From positions 248,001-312,000 of the forward strand of contig NZ_FQWC01000005.1 in assembly GCF_900129555.1 (NCBI RefSeq): a DNA stretch of 64,000 bases, written 5' to 3'. Below are positions 46,404-53,684 of this stretch, piece by piece. The position numbers were made by a program, and so were the translations under genes. The notes under the pieces were generated by a model. It worked only from the letters and a program-made list of their open reading frames with translations, ran no database searches and had not been told where the DNA came from. The stretch is from Flavobacterium defluvii. GTDB taxonomy: Bacteria; Bacteroidota; Bacteroidia; Flavobacteriales; Flavobacteriaceae. Position 1 is the stretch's first letter. Every line of letters begins with the position of its first letter.

Positions 46404-46549
46404 AAAACAAGGCAATATGCAATAAATGACATTACGGGCTCTGCCATCTGAGCTACACTTCCATTTTTATTTTTTTTTGCGGAAGTGACAGGGTTCGAAC
46501 CTGCGACAACGTATTTAACGAAGTAACACTTATCTACGACACTTGTTTT
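46404..46549 (-). ncRNA. Y RNA-like unit 1 with permuted tRNA domain
   Basis: Outer helix AAAACAAG/CTTGTTTT, loop TGTCGTA opposite GCATATTGC, inner helix GATAAGTG/CATTTATT, then TTACTTCGTT. The T-arm GCAGG-TTCGAAC-CCTGT is followed by acceptor strand CACTTCC, an A-rich 18-nt linker, acceptor strand GGAAGTG (7 perfect pairs), TA, and D-arm GCTC-AGATGGCA-GAGC. The 3' half of the tRNA fold thus precedes the 5' half, exactly a circular permutation opened at the anticodon. Confidence 0.86.
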
Positions 46550-46580
46550 TTTCTTTATTTTCAATGAACTTATTTCTTTA

Positions 46581-46620
46581 CAAATATTCAAATGATACTG
46601 CGCAATTATTTTGCGCAGTA
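46581..46620 (-). promoter_or_regulatory. Operator 2 plus -7 box for Y RNA-like array and rtcB
   Basis: A perfect inverted repeat TACTGCGCAA (46596-46605), 5-bp spacer, TTGCGCAGTA (46611-46620); 7 bp further on the minus strand is AATATTTG (46581-46588). It lies between the Ro60 stop codon and array unit 1, so the array-rtcB transcript has its own start about 46574. Confidence 0.88.
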
Positions 46621-46630
46621 TATTTAAAAT

Positions 46631-48148
46631 TTACAATTCTATTCGGTTGATGTAATTCAACGCGCTCTTTTTATCTTCTAAAGCATTCAAAACATCAAAT
46701 ACTTTATCTGACCAGCCAGCTATTAAATATACATCGTTTTTTTCGATGTTTATTGGCGACTGACCGTAACCAGCCAAATCAAACAAATACAATTTTGCGT
46801 TTGGTGCGATACTTTTGTATCGGTTCCAAGAGTTTGCAAATGAGTCTTTTGTGTAAGCATTATTCCACATTTGAACATCGGTAAACAACATTACTTTATC
46901 TACAATTTCTTTTCGGCTTATTAAGTCTTCTAAAACCAAATGACCGTTTGTAGCATAACCTACTTCACCTTCACGTTTGTAATATTCGTTAACGTTGGCT
47001 AATATGCTTCGTTTTGGCATGTTGATTATTTTCCAACGGTCACCAAACATACCACTCACAACATTCTCACAGCGACTTTGCATTAACATACCCAACATCA
47101 AACCTATATCGTAAAGCAATACTTTACTTTTTGGTGAAATTGGCTGCTGCATTGAACCCGAAACGTCGCAGGCAATTACAACTGATGTGTTTACATCAAA
47201 ACCTTTTATATTTTGTGAACTTGCCATAACAGCATCTTCTAAAGCATCTAAAACCATAGAAGTGAATTTGAAATTCAAATCTTTCACTTCACGATAAGCC
47301 GCTAAAAATCGGAATGGCAATTGTTTTGAGTTGGCGACTGCCTTTTCGTTAGAAACGTAATCGCATACTTTTTTCATATGAGAACCTGAAACATTGGCGC
47401 TTAAGATATTTCGTAAGTTACGTAACAAGGCCATGTAACCTATTTTACCGCTATCAATTAATTCTTCCCATTTTTGTTTGAATGCTCTTTGCTTTTCAGT
47501 TTCGTTGTAAAATTTGATTTGACCTAATTGCGACAATTCAGTTTCCCAAGTATATGGTGTTTGCAAAGTATTGTTTACCAATTTATCAAATATTGCTTGC
47601 TGTGGTTCATCTTTTGCTTTTGGGTGAACCAAGAACAAAGCGTCTTTTAATTTTACTGCACCATCACGATTGTATTTTGCGAATTGGTATTCGTCAAATT
47701 TATTGAACGAAACGGCTAAACCTTTTTGTATTTGTTTTGATAAACGGTTTAATTTCTTAACACCATTTCGTTCGTTTGCCATTTGATAGTAAGCCAATAA
47801 TTCTGTTATTTCATCTGCACGCTGTATAACGTGTGTGATCATTTTACTGATTAATGAATCGCCAGAATATATTTTGGCTAATTCTACAACCAAAACTAAT
47901 GGCACAGAACGCATGTGCATTTCGTTACGTGCATAAACTGCTAATTTTGCCACAAATACCGGATTGCATTTTTCAATCAAGTTTTTGATTCGCTCTAAAC
48001 GAGTCGTATCTTTTTCATAAAATGATGCGCTTAAACTTGTTGTTACAATTGCTGCATATAATTCGTATTCTGATGTTAATGAAAAAGCTGGTGCATTTTC
48101 GTGATTAACTATATTGTTTTTCTCTTTTGCTAAAAAATTGAATTTCAT
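46631..48148 (-). CDS. rsr: TROVE/Ro60-family RNA-binding protein
   Basis: A 505-residue Ro60 homologue. The N-terminal TROVE domain (~10-320) is helical HEAT-like repeats forming the ring that in characterised members binds Y RNA outside and misfolded RNA ends inside. The C-terminal von Willebrand A domain has the MIDAS motif DVSGS (Asp328-Ser330-Ser332) and a Thr/Asp later (LFTDVQMW). In Deinococcus and Salmonella, Ro proteins partner with Y RNA and nucleases for RNA quality control. The neighbouring Y RNA-like array behind the same operator makes the partnership here very likely. The 5' leader is about 43 nt from operator-promoter 3. Confidence 0.95.
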   Translation of the reverse strand: MKFNFLAKEKNNIVNHENAPAFSLTSEYELYAAIVTTSLSASFYEKDTTRLERIKNLIEKCNPVFVAKLAVYARNEMHMRSVPLVLVVELAKIYSGDSLISKMITHVIQRADEITELLAYYQMANERNGVKKLNRLSKQIQKGLAVSFNKFDEYQFAKYNRDGAVKLKDALFLVHPKAKDEPQQAIFDKLVNNTLQTPYTWETELSQLGQIKFYNETEKQRAFKQKWEELIDSGKIGYMALLRNLRNILSANVSGSHMKKVCDYVSNEKAVANSKQLPFRFLAAYREVKDLNFKFTSMVLDALEDAVMASSQNIKGFDVNTSVVIACDVSGSMQQPISPKSKVLLYDIGLMLGMLMQSRCENVVSGMFGDRWKIINMPKRSILANVNEYYKREGEVGYATNGHLVLEDLISRKEIVDKVMLFTDVQMWNNAYTKDSFANSWNRYKSIAPNAKLYLFDLAGYGQSPINIEKNDVYLIAGWSDKVFDVLNALEDKKSALNYINRIEL

Positions 48149-48197
48149 AATTTCTGGTTTTTAAAATGAGACAATGGTTATTGTTTTATTTCTTGAG

Positions 48198-48237
48198 CAA
48201 AGATTTCAAAACCACTACGCAATTATTTTGCGCAGTA
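48198..48237 (-). promoter_or_regulatory. Operator 3 plus -7 box for the Ro60 gene
   Basis: Half-sites CACTACGCAA (48213-48222) and TTGCGCAGTA (48228-48237) with a 5-bp spacer, then 7 bp, then AATCTTTG (48198-48205) on the minus strand. The left half-site has two changes. The divergent HD-domain gene starts 34 bp away on the other side, so the site could also affect it. Confidence 0.85.
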
Positions 48238-48249
48238 AAAAAAGAATTT

Positions 48250-48257
48250 TAAATTTG
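48250..48257 (+). promoter_or_regulatory. -7 box of the HD-domain gene
   Basis: TAAATTTG, an exact TAnnTTTG match 13 bp upstream of the ATG and 12 bp from the edge of operator 3. Confidence 0.55.
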
Positions 48258-48270
48258 AGTAAAAAACAAG

Positions 48271-48885
48271 ATGAATTTAAAAGAAATTTATTCTGAATTA
48301 CTTTCGAATATTGGCTTTCCAGCAAATGAAATTCAGCAAAACTGGTTGGATTTAGAAAAGGCATATTCCAAAAAATCAAGGCATTATCACAATCTCACAC
48401 ATTTAAAAGAAATTATTGCCTGTTTTGAAACGTATCGTGATAAACTTCAAAACCCAAATGAAATATTATTTTCGATTTTCTATCATGATTTTGTGTATTC
48501 GGCTTCCAAAAAAGATAACGAACTCAAAAGTGCCGAATATGCTTTGTCTGTTTTAACTGAAAATGTCAACTTAAATAAGCAATTGGTTTTTGATGCGATT
48601 TATGCCACTCAGCAACATTTACATAATTCGATAGAAGACATTAATTGGTTAATCGATTTTGATTTGAAAATCCTTGCTAAAGATTGGAACGATTACAAAA
48701 TCTATTTTGAACAAATTAGAAAAGAATACCGAATTTATCCTGATTTTCTGTACAAACCCGGACGTGCAAAAGCGTTGAAACATTTTCTGGAAAATGAATT
48801 TATTTTTCAAACCGAGGACTTTCAGAATTTGTATGAGGAGAAAGCGAGAATTAATATTGAAAAAGAGATTTCAATATTAACATAA
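48271..48885 (+). CDS. HD-superfamily metal-dependent phosphohydrolase (COG4339-like)
   Basis: A 204-residue helical protein. The motif YHNLTHLKEI near residue 38 supplies the first His, and FYHDFVYSASKKDNELKSAE supplies the HD pair. A further Asp lies in the WLIDFDLKILAKD segment. This pattern matches the predicted HD phosphohydrolase family often annotated next to WYL regulators or on its own. HD enzymes can act on nucleotides, cyclic phosphates or RNA ends; the substrate is unknown. Divergent from Ro60 across operator 3 and followed by the WYL gene, it may belong to the RNA-repair system or simply be a neighbour. Confidence 0.82.
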   Translation: MNLKEIYSELLSNIGFPANEIQQNWLDLEKAYSKKSRHYHNLTHLKEIIACFETYRDKLQNPNEILFSIFYHDFVYSASKKDNELKSAEYALSVLTENVNLNKQLVFDAIYATQQHLHNSIEDINWLIDFDLKILAKDWNDYKIYFEQIRKEYRIYPDFLYKPGRAKALKHFLENEFIFQTEDFQNLYEEKARINIEKEISILT

Positions 48886-48894
48886 AGTATATCT

Positions 48895-48966
48895 GTAGAG
48901 ACGCACTGCAGTGCGTCTACGCAACGAATATCCACAATACGTTAGACACACTGCAGTACGTCTCTA
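48895..48966. repeat. Palindromic repeat between HD and WYL genes
   Basis: A 20-bp perfect palindrome AGACGCACTGCAGTGCGTCT (48899-48918) and a second, related half with CACTGCAGTACGTCTCTAC (48949-48967). It is a dispersed repeat and might act as a terminator between the two genes. Confidence 0.65.
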
Positions 48967-48995
48967 CAATACAAACTGAAAAAACAAACATTCTT

Positions 48996-50033
48996 ATGTC
49001 ACAAAACAAAAATGCCTTAATTCGATACAAAACCATTGACAAATGCCTTCAGAATAAATACAGGCAATGGACACTAGAAGATTTAATCGAATGCTGTTCT
49101 GAAGCTTTATTTGAATATGAAGGCCGACAAAACCCAATCAGCAAACGGACGATTCAAATGGATATCCAGCTCATGCGAAGTGAAAAACTGGGATATAATG
49201 CGCCAATCGTAGTGTACGATAAAAAGTATTATAAATATGAAGACGAAGATTTTTCGATAACCGATATTCCGCTGACGGAAACCGATATGAATGTTTTGAC
49301 TGAAACCGTTTCGATGTTGAAGCAATTTAAAGATTTCTCTCTTTTTAATGATGTTTCAGATATTTTACAGCGATTGGAAGATAAAATCTACGCCGAAAAA
49401 TCGCATACTAAACCCGTTATTTATCTGGATAAAAACGAAAAATTAAAAGGACTGCATTATTTAGACGAAATATATCAGGTAATTATCAAAAAGATGGTTC
49501 TCATTATTACTTATAAATCTTTTAAATCCAGAGAAGAAACAAAATTTCATTTTCATCCCTTTGTATTGAAGGAATTTAATAATCGTTGGTTTTTAATCGG
49601 AAAGAAAAAAGTCTCACAACCGATTACCAATTTGGCTTTGGACAGAATCATTTCTATTGATTATGACTTTAATCATCCATATTTAGAAGAAGATTTTGAT
49701 GCTGACGTATACTATAAGGATGTAATTGGTGTAACAGTTAATTCCGGATTGAATGCAAGACGAATTGAATTATGGGTCGATGCTTCGAATGCGCCTTACG
49801 TGCTTACTAAACCTTTGCATACTTCTCAGCGCCTAATTAAAGAAAATGAAGACGGCAGTATTATTATACATATATATGTAATACCAAATTATGAAATGGA
49901 GCGTCTTCTGTTAGGTTTTGGAAGTTGTTTAGAGATTTTGAGGCCAGAAGGTCTGAGAAATCGCATGAAAAAGATACTTCAGGACGCTATTTCTCGCTAC
50001 GATTCAGAAAAAGCAATTGAAAAAAATGCATAA
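48996..50033 (+). CDS. WYL-domain transcriptional regulator, candidate regulator of the RNA-repair regulon
   Basis: A 345-residue protein. A winged HTH occupies residues ~1-75 (TLEDLIECCSEALFEYEGRQ; SKRTIQMDIQLMR). The WYL ligand-sensing domain follows (~140-235; VLIITYKSFKSREETKFHFH then PFVLKEFNNRWFLIG), and a C-terminal WCX-type extension lies at ~255-335 (WVDASNAPYVLTKPLHTSQR). WYL regulators of phage-defence and damage systems sense nucleic-acid or nucleotide ligands. In proteobacteria rtcB is controlled by RtcR with sigma-54; neither is present here, so this protein is the best candidate to bind the three inverted repeats. Confidence 0.88.
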   Translation: MSQNKNALIRYKTIDKCLQNKYRQWTLEDLIECCSEALFEYEGRQNPISKRTIQMDIQLMRSEKLGYNAPIVVYDKKYYKYEDEDFSITDIPLTETDMNVLTETVSMLKQFKDFSLFNDVSDILQRLEDKIYAEKSHTKPVIYLDKNEKLKGLHYLDEIYQVIIKKMVLIITYKSFKSREETKFHFHPFVLKEFNNRWFLIGKKKVSQPITNLALDRIISIDYDFNHPYLEEDFDADVYYKDVIGVTVNSGLNARRIELWVDASNAPYVLTKPLHTSQRLIKENEDGSIIIHIYVIPNYEMERLLLGFGSCLEILRPEGLRNRMKKILQDAISRYDSEKAIEKNA

Positions 50034-50228
50034 TTTTTTACAGAATACAGAATTAAATGCGCTTTAAAAACTAAAAAAGGATTTTTACAGTATTAAAAAT
50101 GTTAAAATCTAAAAAAAGAATAGTATATTACACTTAAAATAAACAACCAAAACCCTCTAAATCAGGGATATTTTATAACTAACCAAAAAATTATTAAAAA
50201 ATTATATGCATGCATAGTATTTTTTAAT
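50034..50228. other. Intergenic region before the MarR gene
   Basis: A/T-rich with a 12-bp perfect palindrome TATGCATGCATA at 50205-50216, a possible MarR-type operator just upstream of the -7 box. Confidence 0.4.
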
Positions 50229-50236
50229 TATATTTG
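50229..50236 (+). promoter_or_regulatory. -7 box of the MarR gene
   Basis: TATATTTG, an exact TAnnTTTG match 18 bp upstream of the start codon, with the TATGCATGCATA palindrome 12 bp further upstream. Confidence 0.55.
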
Positions 50237-50254
50237 AAATCGATATAGTTACCT

Positions 50255-50713
50255 ATGAAAGACAAAACGATAGATTATATTTTGAGAGCAACATGGCAAG
50301 CTGTTTCAAGAATGTATAATGAAGAAGCTGCTAAATACGATGCAACAATGGCAACAGGATTTGCTCTTTTAAGTATGGACAAGGAAGAAGGAACTCCGTC
50401 AACGGCTCTTGGCCCAAGAATGGGAATGGAAGCCACCAGCTTAACAAGAACCTTAAAATCTATGGAAGAAAAAGGTTTGATCGTTCGCAAGAAAAATCCA
50501 AGTGACGGCAGAGGTGTTCTAATCTATCTGACCGAATTTGGAAAAGAAAAAAGAGATTTATCTAAAAATACAGTTCTAAAGTTTAATGAAACGGTTAGAA
50601 AACATGTCTCAGAAGAAAAGCTGAATCATTTTATCGAAGTTTCTGAAATCATCAATGAACTGATTCACGATAAAAACATATTTAATCAAACAGAAAACAC
50701 AGAAAAAGAATAA
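50255..50713 (+). CDS. MarR-family transcriptional regulator
   Basis: A 152-residue winged-helix regulator. The recognition helix region is RMGMEATSLTRTLKSMEEKG, and the wing is IVRKKNPSDGRGVLIYLTEFG, a textbook MarR wing with Asp-x-Arg. It directly precedes the fadB-fadA-acyl-CoA dehydrogenase genes on the same strand, so it is likely to regulate fatty-acid degradation, possibly through an acyl-CoA-type ligand, and itself through the palindrome in its promoter. Confidence 0.92.
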   Translation: MKDKTIDYILRATWQAVSRMYNEEAAKYDATMATGFALLSMDKEEGTPSTALGPRMGMEATSLTRTLKSMEEKGLIVRKKNPSDGRGVLIYLTEFGKEKRDLSKNTVLKFNETVRKHVSEEKLNHFIEVSEIINELIHDKNIFNQTENTEKE

Positions 50714-50832
50714 CATTCTTTTCCTCCTACAAACAAATAGTAACAAATTATGAAATCGCCCACAATAAAGTTTTTTCCAATTAATAAAAAGGCGATAACA
50801 TATTTGACAAATAGAAAACAAAATTAACAAAT

Positions 50833-53223
50833 ATGAAACGCACTATTAAAAAAGTTGCTGTAATTGGATCCGGAATTATGGGTTCAGGTATAGCTTGTCA
50901 TTTTGCTAACATTGGTGTCGAAGTTTTACTTCTGGACATTGTACCGCGTGAACTGACCGAAGCTGAAGCTAAAAAAGGATTAACACTTGAAAGTAAAGCC
51001 GTTCGCAACCGTGTGGTAAACGAACATTTGGCGAATTCATTAAAATCAAAACCGTCTCCTATTTACAGTCAGAAATTCGCAAACCGAATTACGACTGGAA
51101 ATACAACAGATGATATGGCAAAAATTGCCAATGTTGACTGGATTATCGAGGTTGTTGTTGAGCGTTTAGACATTAAGAAATTAGTTTTTGAACAAATCGA
51201 CAAATTCCGTAAACCGGGAACTTTGGTTACTTCAAACACTTCTGGTATTCCGATTCATTTTATGAGTGAAGGAAGAAGCGAAGATTTCCAACAGCACTTC
51301 TGCGGAACACACTTTTTTAACCCTGCGCGTTACTTAAAATTATTTGAAATTATTCCTGGTCCAAAAACTTCAAAAGAAGTATTGGATTTCTTAAACGATT
51401 ACGGATCTAAATTCTTAGGAAAAACTTCGGTTGTTGCTAAAGATACTCCGGCGTTTATTGGAAACAGAATTGGGATTTACGGAATCCAGAGTTTATTCCA
51501 TTTAGTGAAAGAAATGGGATTAACGATTGAAGAAGTTGATAAATTGACAGGACCAGTAATTGGTCGTCCAAAATCGGCTACTTTCCGTACAGTTGACGTT
51601 GTTGGTTTGGATACTTTGGTACACGTTGCCAATGGTATTTACGAAAACTGCCCGAACGACGAACAACACGAATTGTTCAAACTTCCGGATTTCATCAACA
51701 AAATGATGGAAAATAACTGGTTAGGAAGCAAAACTGGACAAGGTTTCTACAAAAAAGTGGATAAAGATATTCTTTCTTTAGACTTAGATACATTAGAATA
51801 TAGAGCTGCAAAAAAAGCAAATTTTGCAACTTTAGAATTAACTAAAACTATAGATAAACCAATCAATCGTTTTAAAGTTTTAGTAAAAGGAACAGACAAA
51901 GCGGGAGAATTCTACCGCAAAAGTTTCGCTGGAATGTTTGCTTACGTTTCAAACAGAGTTCCTGAAATCACAGACGAATTCTACAAAATTGACGACGCTA
52001 TGAAAGCTGGTTTTGGGTGGGAAAATGGTCCATTCGAAATCTGGGATGCTATTGGTGTTGAAAAAGGAATTGAAATCATGAAAGCAGAAGGTTTAGAGCC
52101 TGCTGCATGGGTAAACGAAATGTTGGCTTCTGGAAGCAAAAGTTTCTATTCTGTAAAAGAAGGAGCAACTTATTTCTATAACATTCCAACAAAATCTCAA
52201 GTAAAAGTTCCAGGACAAGATTCATTCATTATTCTAAACAACATTCGCGAAAGCAAAAAAGTTTGGAGCAACAGCGGAGCAATTATCCAAGATTTAGGAG
52301 ACGGAATCTTAAACTTAGAATTCCAATCTAAAATGAATACAATTGGTGGTGACGTTCTTTCGGCAATCAATAAAGCAATTGAATTAGCAGAAAAAGAACA
52401 CCAAGGTCTTGTTATTGGAAACCAAGCAGCGAATTTCTCTGTTGGAGCTAATATCGGAATGATTTTCATGATGGCGGTTGAGCAGGAATACGACGAATTG
52501 AACATGGCAATTAAATTGTTCCAAGATACTATGATGCGTGTTCGTTATTCTTCAATTCCAGTTGTGGTTGCGCCTCACGGAATGACTTTTGGAGGTGGAT
52601 GCGAAATGAGCTTACACGCTGATAAAGTAGTTGCTGCTGCCGAAACTTACATGGGATTAGTTGAATTCGGTGTTGGAGTTATCCCTGGTGGTGGTGGTTC
52701 TAAAGAAATGACTTTAAGAGCCTCAGACTTATTCCGCAAAAATGACGTGGAATTAAACGTTCTTCAAGAGTATTTTTTAACAATCGCAATGGCTAAAGTT
52801 TCGACTTCTGGTTACGAAGCTTTTGATACTGGACTTCTTCAACATGGAAAAGATATTATCGTAGTAAACAAAGATCGTCAGATTGCTGAAGCTAAGAAAC
52901 ATGCATTGTTAATGGCAGAAGCGGGTTATACACAACCGATAAGAAGAAATGATATTAAAGTTCTAGGAAAACAGGCTCTTGGAATGTTCTTAGTTGGAAC
53001 GGATCAAATGCAGGCTGGAAAATACATTTCTGAGCACGATAAGAAAATCGCTAACAAACTGGCTTATGTAATGGCTGGTGGTGATTTATCTGAAGCGACT
53101 TTAGTATCTGAACAATATTTATTAGATATCGAACGTGAAGCTTTCTTGAGTTTATGTACAGAACGTAAGACTTTAGAGAGAATCCAATACATGTTGACTA
53201 AAGGAAAACCGCTTCGTAATTAG
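50833..53223 (+). CDS. 3-hydroxyacyl-CoA dehydrogenase / enoyl-CoA hydratase fusion
   Basis: A 796-residue bifunctional beta-oxidation enzyme. The N-terminal dehydrogenase has the Rossmann motif VIGSGIMGSGIACHFANIG, a mid-part with HCGTHFFNPARYLKLFEIIP and a C-terminal HCDH region. The crotonase domain occupies the C-terminal ~300 residues (GNQAANFSVGANIGM; GGGCEMSLHADKVVA). The domain order is the reverse of E. coli FadB, as is usual in Bacteroidota. It converts enoyl-CoA via 3-hydroxyacyl-CoA to 3-ketoacyl-CoA, the substrate of the thiolase encoded downstream. Confidence 0.95.
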   Translation: MKRTIKKVAVIGSGIMGSGIACHFANIGVEVLLLDIVPRELTEAEAKKGLTLESKAVRNRVVNEHLANSLKSKPSPIYSQKFANRITTGNTTDDMAKIANVDWIIEVVVERLDIKKLVFEQIDKFRKPGTLVTSNTSGIPIHFMSEGRSEDFQQHFCGTHFFNPARYLKLFEIIPGPKTSKEVLDFLNDYGSKFLGKTSVVAKDTPAFIGNRIGIYGIQSLFHLVKEMGLTIEEVDKLTGPVIGRPKSATFRTVDVVGLDTLVHVANGIYENCPNDEQHELFKLPDFINKMMENNWLGSKTGQGFYKKVDKDILSLDLDTLEYRAAKKANFATLELTKTIDKPINRFKVLVKGTDKAGEFYRKSFAGMFAYVSNRVPEITDEFYKIDDAMKAGFGWENGPFEIWDAIGVEKGIEIMKAEGLEPAAWVNEMLASGSKSFYSVKEGATYFYNIPTKSQVKVPGQDSFIILNNIRESKKVWSNSGAIIQDLGDGILNLEFQSKMNTIGGDVLSAINKAIELAEKEHQGLVIGNQAANFSVGANIGMIFMMAVEQEYDELNMAIKLFQDTMMRVRYSSIPVVVAPHGMTFGGGCEMSLHADKVVAAAETYMGLVEFGVGVIPGGGGSKEMTLRASDLFRKNDVELNVLQEYFLTIAMAKVSTSGYEAFDTGLLQHGKDIIVVNKDRQIAEAKKHALLMAEAGYTQPIRRNDIKVLGKQALGMFLVGTDQMQAGKYISEHDKKIANKLAYVMAGGDLSEATLVSEQYLLDIEREAFLSLCTERKTLERIQYMLTKGKPLRN

Positions 53224-53226
53224 TAC

Positions 53227-53680
53227 TTGAGTATTAAGATTTGAGTATTAAGTATTAAGATTAAAAAGAATTATGCATCAATTTGAAAAGTTGAAAATCT
53301 GGCAGAAAGCTATGGATATAACTGAAAATGTATATAAAGTTTGTTCAGAATTACCCTCAGAAGAGAAATTTAACTTAATAAGTCAAATAAAAAGATGTGC
53401 AGTATCTATCCCTTCAAATATAGCTGAAGGTTCTGGTAGAAATTCTAATAATGAGTTTGTTCATTTTTTAGGAATTGCAAATGGCTCAACTTATGAATTA
53501 ATCACTCAATTAATGATTTCAAAACGTTTGAAATTAATAGCTGAAGAAAAAATATCAACTATAATAAATGAATTAGTAGAAGTCAGCAACATGAATTTTG
53601 CGCTTCAAAGATCTCTAAAAAAATAATAACTATATCGATTGGCAGTCTTAATACTTAATACACCAATCTTAATACATTTT
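53227..53680. repeat. Short inverted repeats bracketing the four-helix-bundle gene
   Basis: AGTATTAAGAT words on the left (about 53229-53262) and their complement ATCTTAATAC / CTTAATACTTAATAC on the right (about 53646-53676) flank the gene inserted between fadB and fadA. Confidence 0.5.
53273..53626 (+). CDS. Four-helix-bundle protein (23S rRNA intervening-sequence protein family)
   Basis: A 117-residue all-helical protein with the family pattern FEKLKIWQKAMDITENVYKV ... LISQIKRCAVSIPSNIAEGS ... EFVHFLGIANGSTYEL. These proteins were first found encoded in intervening sequences of 23S rRNA in spirochaetes and are scattered in Bacteroidota; the function is unknown and pentamers have been reported. 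Here it interrupts the fadB-fadA pair and is bordered by short inverted repeats, suggesting a mobile cassette. Confidence 0.9.
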   Translation: MHQFEKLKIWQKAMDITENVYKVCSELPSEEKFNLISQIKRCAVSIPSNIAEGSGRNSNNEFVHFLGIANGSTYELITQLMISKRLKLIAEEKISTIINELVEVSNMNFALQRSLKK

Positions 53681-53684
53681 ATAA

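Noticed and set aside
45892..46549. CRISPR array
   Set aside because: The repeated GUCGU...UACUUCG blocks are imperfect, unequally spaced (66-146 nt) and embedded in foldable units with tRNA-like arms; there are no cas genes.
45892..46549. T-box leader or simple pseudo-tRNA debris upstream of rtcB
   Set aside because: T-box leaders precede aminoacylation or amino-acid genes and carry a specifier loop; here T-arm precedes D-arm with conserved pairing in several independent units, which debris would not keep.
46331..46591. Open frame across units 1 and 2 of the RNA array
   Set aside because: Its peptide is a translation of the tRNA-like sequence, and the nucleotide-level structure explains the conservation.
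48895..48966. Operator of the WYL gene
   Set aside because: The GACGCACTGCAGTGCGTC palindrome lacks the TACTGCGCAA half-site and has the look of a dispersed intergenic repeat.
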